64,000 bases of DNA from positions 1 through 64,000 of the forward strand of contig NZ_JALJRK010000007.1 in the NCBI RefSeq assembly GCF_024519725.1, written 5' to 3'. The translations under genes and the position numbers were made by a program. How positions within the stretch are numbered: position 1 is the first letter of the stretch; the number at the start of each line of letters is the position of its first letter. The notes under the pieces were generated by a model, which was given only the letters and a program-made list of their open reading frames with translations, had not been told where the DNA came from and made no database searches. Source of the stretch: Microvirga sp. Mcv34. GTDB lineage: Bacteria; Pseudomonadota; Alphaproteobacteria; Rhizobiales; Beijerinckiaceae. Below are positions 51,905 through 60,793 of this stretch, piece after piece.

Positions 51905-52343
51905 GATGCTTCTCCTGAAACTTGTCGTCTGGGGAGGCAACGCCGCTTTGGACGGTTGGTTTCAACGAAATGCAGGCTGCGACAATCCTGATCGCGAACA
52001 TGTAGAGTGACCTCTTTATCATCGCCAAATTCGATATTCATTGATTTATACTTACGTATAAATTTAAAATTTCGAGATATTATCAACCGGACATCATACG
52101 ACTATTGGCAACAATACGCTCGCCATTCATATCCAAATCTTATTCAACGGCCGCTGACACTCCTGGCCAATCTCGCAGGAGAGAGGATGGACAACTGATC
52201 CGGGCGCACTAATTGGAGCTCGAATAGAACGTTATATAGTCAAAAAGAGCCTGTCCTTGTCCCCACCCTCCAGACATTCCCCGGGTCCCAAAACCTCTCG
52301 TCGTAGAAATGGCCGGACCGCATCGAGGGGCTCGGCTCATTCC
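51905..52343. other. A+T-rich intergenic island
   Basis: About 440 bases between csbD and the histidine kinase. The part near 52005-52150 is clearly A+T-rich (for example runs like AATTTAAAATTT), unlike the rest of the window. A 63-codon frame from a GTG (52007-52198) is open but matches nothing I know. The first part holds the csbD promoter. The island looks acquired or decayed; no inverted terminal repeats or transposase remnants are visible. Confidence 0.5.
51939..51963 (-). promoter_or_regulatory. Possible EcfG-type promoter of csbD
   Basis: On the minus strand GAAAC, 16 bases, CGTT. This is one mismatch from the GGAAC-N16-CGTT consensus, and the -10 is 35 bases before the csbD start. 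Confidence 0.45.
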
Positions 52344-53033
52344 ATGGACCGTGTCACCCTCCTGGCCCACCAACTGAAGGCGCCGCTGTCGGCCATCAAT
52401 GCCTTGGCCCAAGGCCTCGTCCGGCGAGCCGACCGGCTCAGCACCCAAGAGATCCGGGCAAAAGCCGAAAAGATCTGGCGTGCGAGCCTGCGCCTCGACG
52501 AACTGATCGACACGATCCTGTCCTATTCCCGCGCAACCGCCGGCGGGATCGTGCTCAACTCGGGCGAATTCGACCTGGGGGAGCTCATCCGCCGGACGTG
52601 TCGAGAACAAGGCGAACAGGAACCCGACCGCCCTTTTCACCTCCAGCTTCGCGGGCTGCCGAAAATCGTGATCGGTGACCAGATCCTTCTGGAACAGGCC
52701 CTTGTCATCGTCCTGTCGAACGCGATGAAATATTCTCGTCCGGATCAGCCGATCGAGGTGACCACCCGCAAGAGGGGCAGCATGATCCGCCTCGTGGTCC
52801 AGGATCAGGGAATCGGCATCCCGGAACGGGATCTGCCTCTCATCACGCAACCCTTCTTCCGCGGTCAGAACGTGAAGAAACTGCCGGGCACCGGCCTCGG
52901 CCTGAGCCTTGCCTGGTACATTCTCAAGCTTCACGGCGGAGACCTGGAGATCGAGAGCCAGGAAGGTCATGGGACCAAGGTCACGATGCTCCTGCCGGAA
53001 ATGAACACGACGGGACTCAGCTATTCCATTTGA
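52344..53033 (+). CDS. Histidine kinase core without sensor domain
   Basis: A 229-residue histidine kinase made of only DHp and catalytic domains. The phosphoacceptor box begins almost at once (LLAHQLKAPLSAI, His9). Then come the N box (LSNAMKYS), G1 (DQGIGIP), F box (PFFRG) and G2 (GTGLGLSL). No transmembrane or sensory segment precedes it, and no response regulator is adjacent. Upstream in-frame starts are only TTG codons. It is either a cytosolic kinase that takes its signal from a partner or the 3' remnant of a longer gene, since the A+T-rich island lies directly upstream. Confidence 0.85.
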   Translation: MDRVTLLAHQLKAPLSAINALAQGLVRRADRLSTQEIRAKAEKIWRASLRLDELIDTILSYSRATAGGIVLNSGEFDLGELIRRTCREQGEQEPDRPFHLQLRGLPKIVIGDQILLEQALVIVLSNAMKYSRPDQPIEVTTRKRGSMIRLVVQDQGIGIPERDLPLITQPFFRGQNVKKLPGTGLGLSLAWYILKLHGGDLEIESQEGHGTKVTMLLPEMNTTGLSYSI

Positions 53034-53051
53034 GCCGCCATCCCGCATCGC

Positions 53052-54305
53052 TCACGAGCGGATGAGGATGCACCGGAAATCGTTCACGTTGGTCAGCGTC
53101 GGACCGGTCACGACGAGCCTGTCGAGCTGCGCGAAGGCCGTGTAGGCGTCGTTCCTGTCCAAGTGCGCCGCGAGGTCTATCCCTTTCGCGCGGGCGCTCT
53201 CGAACAGGCCTCCGTCGAACCAGGCGCCCGCGTTGTCCTCGGAGCCGTCGATGCCGTCCGTATCGCAGGCAATGGCCGAGATCTTGTCCTCGTCCTTCAA
53301 GGACAGGGCCAGGGACAACAGGAACTCGGCATTGCGTCCGCCTCTGCCCTGCCCCCGCACCGTCACCGTCGTCTCGCCGCCGGAGAGCAGGACGCATGGC
53401 GCTTTCACAGGCTCTCCATGCAGCAGGACGGAACGGGCAATGCCTGCCATGACGCGGCCCACCTCCCGCGCCTCGCCTTCGAGCGCATCGCCGAGGACGA
53501 GCGGCGTCAGCCCCAGCTCACGGGCTCGCGCAGCGGCCGCGTCGAGCGCCATTTTGGGGGTCGACAACATATGCACCGCGCCGCCCTCCACCGGCTGGGT
53601 GACGGCGTTGGAGCGGATAGTCCTGATGACGTGTTCGGGCACGGCGATGCCGTATTTGCGCAGGATCCCGAGAGCCACATCGGGGTCGACGCGCTCGGGT
53701 ATCGTCGGGCCGGACCCGATGCTGCCGGGATCGTCGCCAGGAACGTCCGAAATCAGATAGGTGACGAGCTGCGCCTTGCCGATGGCGGCCGCGAGCCTGC
53801 CGCCCTTGATGGCCGAGAGGGACTTGCGCACCAGGTTCATCTCCCCGATGGGCGCACCCGATTTCAACAGCGCCCGGTTCAGATCCTGCTTGTCGGCGAG
53901 GGTTACGCCCTCGGCTGGCAGCGACAGGAGCGCCGAGGCTCCGCCGGACATGAGGCACACGACGAGATCATCGGGGCCAGCATCGCGCGCCAGGTCCAGG
54001 ATGCGCCGGGCGGCCTTCAGACCGGCCTCGTCCGGGACGGGATGCGCAGCCTCGACGATTTCCACGCTTTTCGTCGGCACCGCGTGTCCATACCGGGTGA
54101 CCACGAGCCCTTCGCAGGTTCCTCCCACACGGCTCCAGGCTTCCTCGAAGGCGGCCGCCATGCGGGCCGAGGCCTTTCCGGCGCCGAGGACGATCGTTCG
54201 CCCTTTGGGGCGAGGAGGCAGGCGACCGTCGAACTGACCATCCGGGAGAGCAGCCTTGAGAGCGGCATCGAACAGGGCGAGGAGGATTTCGGCATCGTTT
54301 GGCAT
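53052..54305 (-). CDS. Glycerate 2-kinase (MOFRL family)
   Basis: A 417-residue type II glycerate kinase (DUF4147 plus MOFRL), which phosphorylates D-glycerate to 2-phosphoglycerate. The N-terminal part has IVLGAGKASARMAAAFE and VCLMSGGASALL, and the C-terminal MOFRL motif is SGGETTVTVRGQGRGGRNAE. Older records call it hydroxypyruvate reductase TtuD. It may work in glyoxylate, serine-cycle or tartrate metabolism. It is single on the minus strand between the kinase and HAD genes. Confidence 0.92.
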   Translation of the reverse strand: MPNDAEILLALFDAALKAALPDGQFDGRLPPRPKGRTIVLGAGKASARMAAAFEEAWSRVGGTCEGLVVTRYGHAVPTKSVEIVEAAHPVPDEAGLKAARRILDLARDAGPDDLVVCLMSGGASALLSLPAEGVTLADKQDLNRALLKSGAPIGEMNLVRKSLSAIKGGRLAAAIGKAQLVTYLISDVPGDDPGSIGSGPTIPERVDPDVALGILRKYGIAVPEHVIRTIRSNAVTQPVEGGAVHMLSTPKMALDAAAARARELGLTPLVLGDALEGEAREVGRVMAGIARSVLLHGEPVKAPCVLLSGGETTVTVRGQGRGGRNAEFLLSLALSLKDEDKISAIACDTDGIDGSEDNAGAWFDGGLFESARAKGIDLAAHLDRNDAYTAFAQLDRLVVTGPTLTNVNDFRCILIRS

Positions 54306-54467
54306 GGCGTCACTTTACGTCAGAAATCCCCCGCGTGAAGCCTCAACCGGCGGATTGCGCACAGGCGGCCTATGTCGCTATCAAAGCTCTTGGATCTCTC
54401 CACAGGATCATGCTTAAAGACAGGCAATTAGCCGTCTTACGATCTTCTTACCCTCTCAAGGATGACC

Positions 54468-55268
54468 ATGCTTCCCCTCTCACAGATGCCGCTGGAAACG
54501 GCACGCGCCGTTCGTGTGATGCTGACCGATATCGATGACACCATCACGTCCGAAGGAATGCTGACGGCTTCGGCGTATGGTGCGTTGGAGGAGCTTCATC
54601 GCGCCGGCTTCCTCGTCATTCCCGTGACGGGCAGACCGGCCGGATGGTGCGATCATATCGCCCGCATGTGGCCGGTGGATGCGGTGGTGGGAGAGAACGG
54701 CGCCTTCTATTTCCGCTATGACCGCGAGCGCAAGACGATGGAGCAGCGATTCTGGGCGAGCCGGGAGGAGCTGAAGCGCAATCGTGAGAAGCTCGATGCC
54801 ATCGAGTCGGAAGTGCTCGCCAGTGTCCCCGGCTCGGCGCTCGCCAGCGACCAAGCTTATCGCGTGGCGGACCTTGCTATCGACTTCTGCGAGGACGTTC
54901 CCGCGCTGCCGGAATCGGAGGTGGACAGAATCGTGTCCATTTTCGAGCGTGCGGGCGCGCAGGCGAAGGTCAGCTCCATCCATGTGAACGGCTGGTTCGG
55001 CGACTATAACAAGCTGAGCATGGCCAAGACCCTCTTGTCCGACGTGTTCGGCATGGATTGGGAAGAGGCCAGGAAGGCCGTGGTCTATGCGGGCGACTCG
55101 CCGAACGACGAGCCGATGTTCGCGGCTTTTCCCTTGAGCGTCGGCGTCGCCAATATTGAGTCTTTCGCGCATCGCCTGACCAGCAAGCCCGCCTATGTCA
55201 CAAGGGGCCATTCGGGCGACGGCTTCGCCGAACTCGCCCGCCTGCTGCTGGACGCAAGACGCGGATGA
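54468..55268 (+). CDS. HAD-IIB phosphatase (sucrose/mannosylglycerate phosphatase-like)
   Basis: About 266 residues of the HAD superfamily with a type IIB cap. Motif I is VMLTDIDDTITSEG, motif II PVTGRPAGW, a Lys in YNKLSMAK, and motif IV GDSPNDEPMF. The closest named members are mannosyl-3-phosphoglycerate and sucrose-6-phosphate phosphatases; substrate is uncertain. AAGGA lies before the ATG at 54468 (an ATG two codons earlier is possible). The EEP-family gene starts 13 bases after it, so they are co-transcribed. Confidence 0.83.
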   Translation: MLPLSQMPLETARAVRVMLTDIDDTITSEGMLTASAYGALEELHRAGFLVIPVTGRPAGWCDHIARMWPVDAVVGENGAFYFRYDRERKTMEQRFWASREELKRNREKLDAIESEVLASVPGSALASDQAYRVADLAIDFCEDVPALPESEVDRIVSIFERAGAQAKVSSIHVNGWFGDYNKLSMAKTLLSDVFGMDWEEARKAVVYAGDSPNDEPMFAAFPLSVGVANIESFAHRLTSKPAYVTRGHSGDGFAELARLLLDARRG

Positions 55269-55281
55269 AGGACCGGACCCG

Positions 55282-56124
55282 ATGAAGCTCGTCACCTGGA
55301 ACATTCAATGGGGCCTGGGCTGCGACGGGAGGGTCGATCTCGCGCGGATCGTCGACGATGCGCGCTCGTTCTGCGATGCGGACGTGTTCTGCTTCCAGGA
55401 GATCTCCCACGGCTTCGCCCCGCATGACGGCCATGACGATCAGCCCGCGCGGTTGGCGTCGCTCCTGCCCGGCTATGCGGCGATCTTCCGCCCCGCCGTC
55501 GAGATGCGGGACGGCGACGGCAGTCCGCAGGTTTTCGGCAACATGATCCTGTCGCGCCTGCCCGTGCTGCAGGTCACGAGCCACATGCTGCCCTGGCCCG
55601 CCACCGAGGTCCGCAGCATGCAGCGGCAGGCGCTGGAGGCGATCGTCGCGACGGATGCGGGACCGATCCGCATCACCACCTGCCATCTCGAATATCATTC
55701 GCACGAGCATCGGCAGGCTCAGGTCGGGCGTTTGCGGGAGTTGCACGAGGACGCTGTGAAGCGGGCGCGGCTCACCTTCCGCGATGCCACGGACGGGCCC
55801 TACCGCACACTGCCCGCGCCTATCGGCTCCATCGTCTGCGGCGACTTCAATATCGAGCCGCATGATCCGGTCTATATGGACATGCGGCGCCCCTTCACGT
55901 CGAACGTTCCGGCTTTCGTGGATGCCTGGACGGCGCGGCACGACACGATCCCGCATCCACCGACCACGGGCGTCGCGGATCACGTGCAATGGCCCCAGGG
56001 GCCGCATTCCCGCGATTACATCTTCGTCTCGGAGGATCTCGCCGACCGGATCGTGGATGTCAGCGTCGATGTCGAAACCACTTCATCCGATCACCAGCCG
56101 GTGGCGATGACGCTGGGCGGATAG
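55282..56124 (+). CDS. Endonuclease/exonuclease/phosphatase-family protein
   Basis: A 280-residue DNase I-like fold enzyme. Motifs in order: VTWNIQWGLG, FCFQEI (metal Glu), TCHLEYHSHEHR, VCGDFNIEPHDP, SRDYIFVS and TSSDHQPV (general base His). It could be a phospholipid, nucleotide or DNA phosphodiesterase. There is no signal peptide. It is co-directional with the HAD gene and ends before a bidirectional terminator. Confidence 0.85.
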   Translation: MKLVTWNIQWGLGCDGRVDLARIVDDARSFCDADVFCFQEISHGFAPHDGHDDQPARLASLLPGYAAIFRPAVEMRDGDGSPQVFGNMILSRLPVLQVTSHMLPWPATEVRSMQRQALEAIVATDAGPIRITTCHLEYHSHEHRQAQVGRLRELHEDAVKRARLTFRDATDGPYRTLPAPIGSIVCGDFNIEPHDPVYMDMRRPFTSNVPAFVDAWTARHDTIPHPPTTGVADHVQWPQGPHSRDYIFVSEDLADRIVDVSVDVETTSSDHQPVAMTLGG

Positions 56125-56153
56125 AAGCGCCCGGCATTCGACGGAGCAAACGA

Positions 56154-56184
56154 AAGGCCCGGCCGCTGCAAACGGCCGGGCCTT
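56154..56184. terminator. Bidirectional terminator between the EEP gene and gabD
   Basis: AAGGCCCGGCCG and CGGCCGGGCCTT form a perfect stem with a 7-base loop; short T-runs lie on both sides. It lies between convergent genes. Confidence 0.75.
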
Positions 56185-56194
56185 CTGCGGTCTC

Positions 56195-57682
56195 TTACAG
56201 ACCGGCGATGTTGATGTACTTGATTTCGAGGAAGCCCTCGATACCGTACTTGGAGCCCTCGCGGCCCAGCCCCGACTGCTTCACGCCGCCGAACGGCGCC
56301 ATCTCGTTGGCGAGCGCGGGCGTGTTCACGCCCACCATGCCGCTCTCCAGCGCCTCCGCCACCCGCCAGACGCGGGCCATGTCCTTGGCGTAGAAATACG
56401 ACGCCAGGCCGAACTCCGAGTCGTTCGCCATCGCGATCACGTCCGCCTCATCCTTGAACGTGATGATCGGCGCCAGCGGCGCGAAGGTCTCTTCCTTCGT
56501 CACCTTCATGCTCTGCGTGACACCCGTCATCACCGTGGGCTCGAAGAACGTGCTGCCGAGATCCGAACGCTTTCCGCCCACCAAGAGCTTGCCGCCCTTG
56601 TCCAGCACGTCCTGCACGTGCTCCTCCATCTTGGCCACGGCGCGGTCGTCGATCAGCGGCCCCATGGTCACGCCGGCTTCCGTGCCCCGGCCGAGCTTGA
56701 GGCTTCCGGCCTTGGCGGCGAGCTTCGCGGCGAAGGCCTCGGCCACGCCCTCCTGCACGTAGATCCGGTTGGCGCAGACGCAGGTCTGGCCGGCATTGCG
56801 GAACTTGGACGCCATCGCGCCCTCGACCGCCGCATCGAGATCGGCATCGTCGAACACGATGAACGGCGCATTACCGCCGAGTTCCAGCGACAGGCGCTTG
56901 ATCCCATCGGCCGCTTCCTTCATCAGCCAGCGGCCCACGCCCGTGGAGCCGGTGAACGTGATCTTGGCGACCTTCGGGTTGCGGCAGAACTCCTCGCCGA
57001 TGGGCTTGGCCTCGCCGGTGACCACCGAGAAGGCGCCCTTGGGCACCCCGGCCCGCTCGGCCAGCACGGCGAGCGCCAGGGCCGAGAGCGGGGTCTGAGC
57101 GGCGGGCTTGAGCACCATGGTGCAGCCGGCGGCGAGCGCCGGGCCCACTTTCCGGGTGATCATACCGTTGGGGAAATTCCAGGGTGTGATGGCCGCGCAC
57201 ACGCCCACCGGCTGCTTGAGCACCACGATGCGCTGGGACGGCGAAGCCCCGGGAATGACGTCGCCGTCGATGCGCTTGGCCTCTTCGGCGAACCACTCGA
57301 TATAGGCAGCGTTCGAGATCACCTCGCCCTTGGCCTCGGCCAGTGGCTTGCCCTGCTCGGTGGTGAGGATGAGCGCCAGGTCGTCGGCGTTCTCGACGAT
57401 CAGGTCGTACCAGCGGCGCAGGATCTGGCTGCGCTCCTTGGCGGTGCGCTTGGCCCATTCCTTCTGGACCGCGTGGGCCTTGTCGATGGCCCGCCGGGCG
57501 GCTTCGGGGCCGAGATCGGGAACTTCGAGGATGAGGGCACCGTCGAAGGGATCGGTGACGGGAATGGTCTTGCCGTCCGGGGCATCGATCCACTCGCCCG
57601 CCACATAGGCCTGCCCCACCAGGAGCGAGGGGTCCTTCAGGTCCACCACACGGCGATCCACAGGCTTTGCATGAACGGTCAT
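56195..57682 (-). CDS. gabD: NAD(P)-dependent succinate-semialdehyde dehydrogenase
   Basis: A 495-residue aldehyde dehydrogenase, very likely oxidising succinate semialdehyde to succinate in GABA breakdown. Motifs are LTTEQGKPLAEA, ITPWNFPNGMITRKV, FTGSTGVGRWL, the catalytic Glu in LELGGNAPFIVFDDAD and the catalytic Cys in NAGQTCVCANR. The ATG at 57682 (MTVHAKPVDRR) is preferred over a TTG eight codons earlier. Neighbouring aldehyde substrates such as glutarate semialdehyde cannot be excluded. No gabT is adjacent. Confidence 0.9.
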   Translation of the reverse strand: MTVHAKPVDRRVVDLKDPSLLVGQAYVAGEWIDAPDGKTIPVTDPFDGALILEVPDLGPEAARRAIDKAHAVQKEWAKRTAKERSQILRRWYDLIVENADDLALILTTEQGKPLAEAKGEVISNAAYIEWFAEEAKRIDGDVIPGASPSQRIVVLKQPVGVCAAITPWNFPNGMITRKVGPALAAGCTMVLKPAAQTPLSALALAVLAERAGVPKGAFSVVTGEAKPIGEEFCRNPKVAKITFTGSTGVGRWLMKEAADGIKRLSLELGGNAPFIVFDDADLDAAVEGAMASKFRNAGQTCVCANRIYVQEGVAEAFAAKLAAKAGSLKLGRGTEAGVTMGPLIDDRAVAKMEEHVQDVLDKGGKLLVGGKRSDLGSTFFEPTVMTGVTQSMKVTKEETFAPLAPIITFKDEADVIAMANDSEFGLASYFYAKDMARVWRVAEALESGMVGVNTPALANEMAPFGGVKQSGLGREGSKYGIEGFLEIKYINIAGL

Positions 57683-57999
57683 CTTGAACGACTCCAATCT
57701 CGACAATGGGAAGGTCGGGAAGCTTCAGCGAGATATAGTGGCTGAGTCCGGCTCTGTGAACCGCAGGGGCTGCGGAGCAGGGTTACGGGCCGCGCGGCCG
57801 GGCTTCATGGCCGACGGCGGCGCCCGTGCCTGAAAATGAGGCAGAAACAGAAGGATAGCTGCGACTTAAGGATGACCTCTTCTCGCATTGCACAAGACAC
57901 GAGTCGCGGTACCTTTCTGACCATTGCCGGGCATCCGCGGACGCCACGGCCCCAACAATGGCCGGATCAACCGGCCTCGGCACGAAGGGAAGGAAATCG
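57683..57999. other. Divergent intergenic region, gabD/Liv transporter
   Basis: About 317 bases without a supported gene. It must carry promoters for both gabD and the ABC transporter operon. I see short GC-rich hairpins (for example around GGGCCGCGCGGCC near 57785) but no clear operator. The end of the region (AAGGAAATCG) is the ribosome site of the binding-protein gene. Confidence 0.4.
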
Positions 58000-59208
58000 A
58001 TGCGAGTTCTCAGCAAAATTCTGTTCGCTCTCAGCTGCACGGTCGCGGCGCAGTCGGCCCTTGCGCAGCAGGCCTCCGACGGCGTGGTCAAGATCGGCAT
58101 CCTGAACGACCAATCCGGCGTCTATGCGGATTTCGGCGGCAAGTCCTCGGTGGAGGCCGCCCGCATGGCCGTGCAGGATTTCGGCGGGAAGGTTCTGGGC
58201 GTGCCCGTCGAGATCGTGAGCGCGGACCACCAGAACAAGCCTGACGTCGCGGCCAGCATCGCCCGGCAATGGTACGACACCGAGAAGGTCGATTCCATCA
58301 TGGAGCTGACCACCTCGTCCGTCGCCCTCGCGGTGCAGGGCCTGTCCAAGGACAAGAAGAAGATCACCATCACGACCGGCGCCGCCACGAGCGACCTCAC
58401 GGGCAAGCAGTGCACCCCGTTCGGCTTCCACTGGGCTTACGACACCCACGCCCTCGCGGTCGGCACCGGCGGCGCGCTGGTGGAGAACGGCGGCAACAAG
58501 TGGTTCTTCCTCACGGCCGACTACGCCTTCGGCTACTCCCTCGAGGGCGAGACCTCGAAATTCGTGAAGTCGAAGGGCGGCCAGGTAGTTGGTTCCGTCC
58601 GCCATCCGCTGGCGGCCACCGATTACTCGTCCTTCCTGCTCCAGGCCCAGAGCTCCGGCGCCAACGTGATCGGCCTCGCCAATGCGGGCCTCGATACCGC
58701 CAACGCCATCAAGCAGGCGGCGGAGTTCGGCATCACCCAGGGCGGCACGCGTCTGGCGGCGCTCCTCTTCACCCTGGCCGAAGTGAAGGGCCTCGGCCTG
58801 AAGGCCGCGCAGGGCCTCACCCTTACCGAAGGCTGGTACTGGGACCAGAGCGACGAGAATCGCGCCTTCGCGAAGAAGTTCCAGGAAAAGACCGGCCGCA
58901 TGCCCAACATGATCCACATGGGCACCTACTCGGCCGTCCTGCAATATCTGAAGGCGGTCGAGAAGGCCGGCACCGACGCGACCGAGCCGGTGGCCAAGCT
59001 TCTGCACGAAATGCCCGTCCAGGACGTCTTCGCCAAGAACGGCAAGGTGCTGCCCAACGGCCGCATGGTCTACGACATGTATCTCTTCCAGGTGAAGAAG
59101 CCGGAAGAGAGCAAGAGCGACTGGGACATGTACAAGCAGCTCGCCAAGGTGCCGGGCGACCAGGCTTACCTGTCCATGGCCGAGAGCGGCTGCCAGCTCA
59201 CGCAGTAA
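58000..59208 (+). CDS. Branched-chain amino acid-type ABC transporter, substrate-binding protein
   Basis: A 402-residue periplasmic binding protein of the Liv/aromatic-solute family with a signal peptide (about 1-23, SALAQ). The N-lobe begins VKIGILNDQSGVYADFGGKSS. The pieces VEIVSADHQNKPDVA, ITTGAATSDLTGKQC and FFLTADYAFGYSLEG are typical of members that bind aromatic acids, amides or other small solutes, not only leucine. The ATG at 58000 has AAGGAAATCG in front. It heads an operon with two ATPases, two permeases and a GMC oxidoreductase, and a stable hairpin follows its stop. Confidence 0.9.
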   Translation: MRVLSKILFALSCTVAAQSALAQQASDGVVKIGILNDQSGVYADFGGKSSVEAARMAVQDFGGKVLGVPVEIVSADHQNKPDVAASIARQWYDTEKVDSIMELTTSSVALAVQGLSKDKKKITITTGAATSDLTGKQCTPFGFHWAYDTHALAVGTGGALVENGGNKWFFLTADYAFGYSLEGETSKFVKSKGGQVVGSVRHPLAATDYSSFLLQAQSSGANVIGLANAGLDTANAIKQAAEFGITQGGTRLAALLFTLAEVKGLGLKAAQGLTLTEGWYWDQSDENRAFAKKFQEKTGRMPNMIHMGTYSAVLQYLKAVEKAGTDATEPVAKLLHEMPVQDVFAKNGKVLPNGRMVYDMYLFQVKKPEESKSDWDMYKQLAKVPGDQAYLSMAESGCQLTQ

Positions 59209-59222
59209 CCCTCAGGCTGCAC

Positions 59223-59296
59223 GGGGCGGCGTGAGCCGCCCCCACCTCATCCTTCGACAACGGCTGGACTCGAGCCTCGCGCCCGAGCCAGCCGTT
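59223..59296 (+). promoter_or_regulatory. Two hairpins between the binding-protein gene and livG
   Basis: Hairpin 1: GGGGCGGC, GTGA loop, GCCGCCCC (59223-59242). Hairpin 2: AACGGCTGG and CCAGCCGTT (59259-59267 and 59288-59296). Neither is followed by a T-run. Such elements often stabilise the mRNA of the abundant binding protein or attenuate readthrough. Confidence 0.55.
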
Positions 59297-59328
59297 GCAT
59301 CCTCACCCAGAGAGTGTCGGCCCATTCA

Positions 59329-60087
59329 ATGGTCAGTACGCAACCTATCTTGAGCGCCACCGGCCTCACCATGGAGTTTCGCGGCTTCGTGGCCGTGAAG
59401 GACGTGACGCTGTCCGTCAATGAGGGCACGATCCACGCCCTGATCGGCCCCAACGGCGCCGGAAAGACGACCGTCTTCAACCTGCTCACAAAATTCCTCA
59501 CGCCGACCCGGGGGCAGATCGCATTCAAGGGCTCGGACATCACGGGCCTGCAGCCCGCCGAGGTTGCCCGTCTCGGGCTCGTCCGCTCGTTCCAGATTTC
59601 CGCCGTGTTCCCGCACCTGACCGTGCTCGACAACGTGCGCATCGCCCTGCAGCGTCCCTCGGGTCTCGCGACGCAGTTCTGGCGCTCCGCCGCGTCCCTT
59701 TCGACGCTCAACGAGCACGCGATGGAACTGATCGACGCGGTCGGCCTCAGGGCCTATGCACATCTTCCCGCCGTTGAATTGTCCTACGGACGCAAGCGAG
59801 CGCTGGAGATCGCCACCACCCTGGCTCTCGATCCCGCCATGCTGCTGCTCGACGAGCCCATGGCCGGCATGGGCCATGAAGACATCGGTCGCATCTCCGA
59901 CCTGATCCGGCGCATCGCCCGCGATCGCACGGTGCTGATGGTCGAGCATAACCTGAACGTGGTGTCCGATCTCTGCGATCGGGTCACCGTTCTCGCTCGC
60001 GGAGAGATCCTCTCCGACGGAACATACGAGAAAGTCAGTCAGGACCCGCGCGTGCGCGAAGCCTATATGGGAACCGAGCATGAGTAG
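59329..60087 (+). CDS. livG: Branched-chain-type ABC transporter ATPase (LivG-like)
   Basis: A 252-residue ATPase. Walker A GPNGAGKTT, the signature ELSYGRKRALEIA (a variant of LSGGQ, usual in LivG), Walker B LLLDEPMAGMG and the H-loop MVEHNL. The start is the ATG at 59329; a GTG five codons upstream is also in frame. It overlaps livF by eight bases. Confidence 0.93.
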   Translation: MVSTQPILSATGLTMEFRGFVAVKDVTLSVNEGTIHALIGPNGAGKTTVFNLLTKFLTPTRGQIAFKGSDITGLQPAEVARLGLVRSFQISAVFPHLTVLDNVRIALQRPSGLATQFWRSAASLSTLNEHAMELIDAVGLRAYAHLPAVELSYGRKRALEIATTLALDPAMLLLDEPMAGMGHEDIGRISDLIRRIARDRTVLMVEHNLNVVSDLCDRVTVLARGEILSDGTYEKVSQDPRVREAYMGTEHE

Positions 60088-60787
60088 CGCTCCTCTTCTC
60101 GAAGTCCGCGGGCTGAATGCCTGGTACGGCGAAAGCCATGTTCTTCACGGGGTCGATCTCGACATCCGAGAGGGCGAGACGGTCACCCTTCTCGGCCGCA
60201 ACGGCGCGGGCAAGACCACGACCCTGCGCGCCATCATGGGCATCCTGCGCCGTCGCGAGGGCGTCATTCGCCTGCGCGGCAAGGATCTTCTGGGATTGCC
60301 GCTCCACAAGGTCGCGCAGTCGGGTCTCGGCTACGTGCCCGAGGAGCGCGGAATCTTCGCGAGCCTCAACGTCTCCGAGAACCTGATGCTGCCGCCGACC
60401 GTCTCCGAGGGCGGCATGAGCGTGGAGGAGATCTACAGCCTCTTCCCCAATCTGCACGAACGCCGTTCGAGCCAGGGCACGAAGCTGTCGGGCGGTGAGC
60501 AGCAGATGCTCGCCATCGCCCGCGTGCTGCGCACGGGTGCGCGGATCATCCTTCTCGACGAACCGACGGAGGGTCTGGCTCCCGTCATCGTCCAGCGCAT
60601 CGGCGATGTGCTGGTCGCCTTGAAGAAGCGTGGAATGACCATCCTGCTCGTGGAACAGAACTTCCGCTTCGCGAAGAAAGTGGCCGATCGCTTCTACCTC
60701 ATGGAAGATGGGCGTATGGTGAATTCGTTCCCCGGGCACGAGCTCGATGCGCGCATGGACGAACTCCACGAAGTTCTTGGGGTGTAG
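60080..60787 (+). CDS. livF: Branched-chain-type ABC transporter ATPase (LivF-like)
   Basis: A 235-residue ATPase with Walker A GRNGAGKTT, the LivF-specific YVPEERGIF, signature LSGGEQQMLAIARVL and Walker B IILLDEPTEGLAP. It starts inside the end of livG and is followed six bases later by livH. Confidence 0.94.
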   Translation: MSSAPLLEVRGLNAWYGESHVLHGVDLDIREGETVTLLGRNGAGKTTTLRAIMGILRRREGVIRLRGKDLLGLPLHKVAQSGLGYVPEERGIFASLNVSENLMLPPTVSEGGMSVEEIYSLFPNLHERRSSQGTKLSGGEQQMLAIARVLRTGARIILLDEPTEGLAPVIVQRIGDVLVALKKRGMTILLVEQNFRFAKKVADRFYLMEDGRMVNSFPGHELDARMDELHEVLGV

Positions 60788-60793
60788 AGCATC

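Noticed and set aside
52007..52198. A 63-codon frame in the A+T-rich island as a confident gene
   Set aside because: It has a GTG start, no visible ribosome site and no known relative; kept only as a finding.
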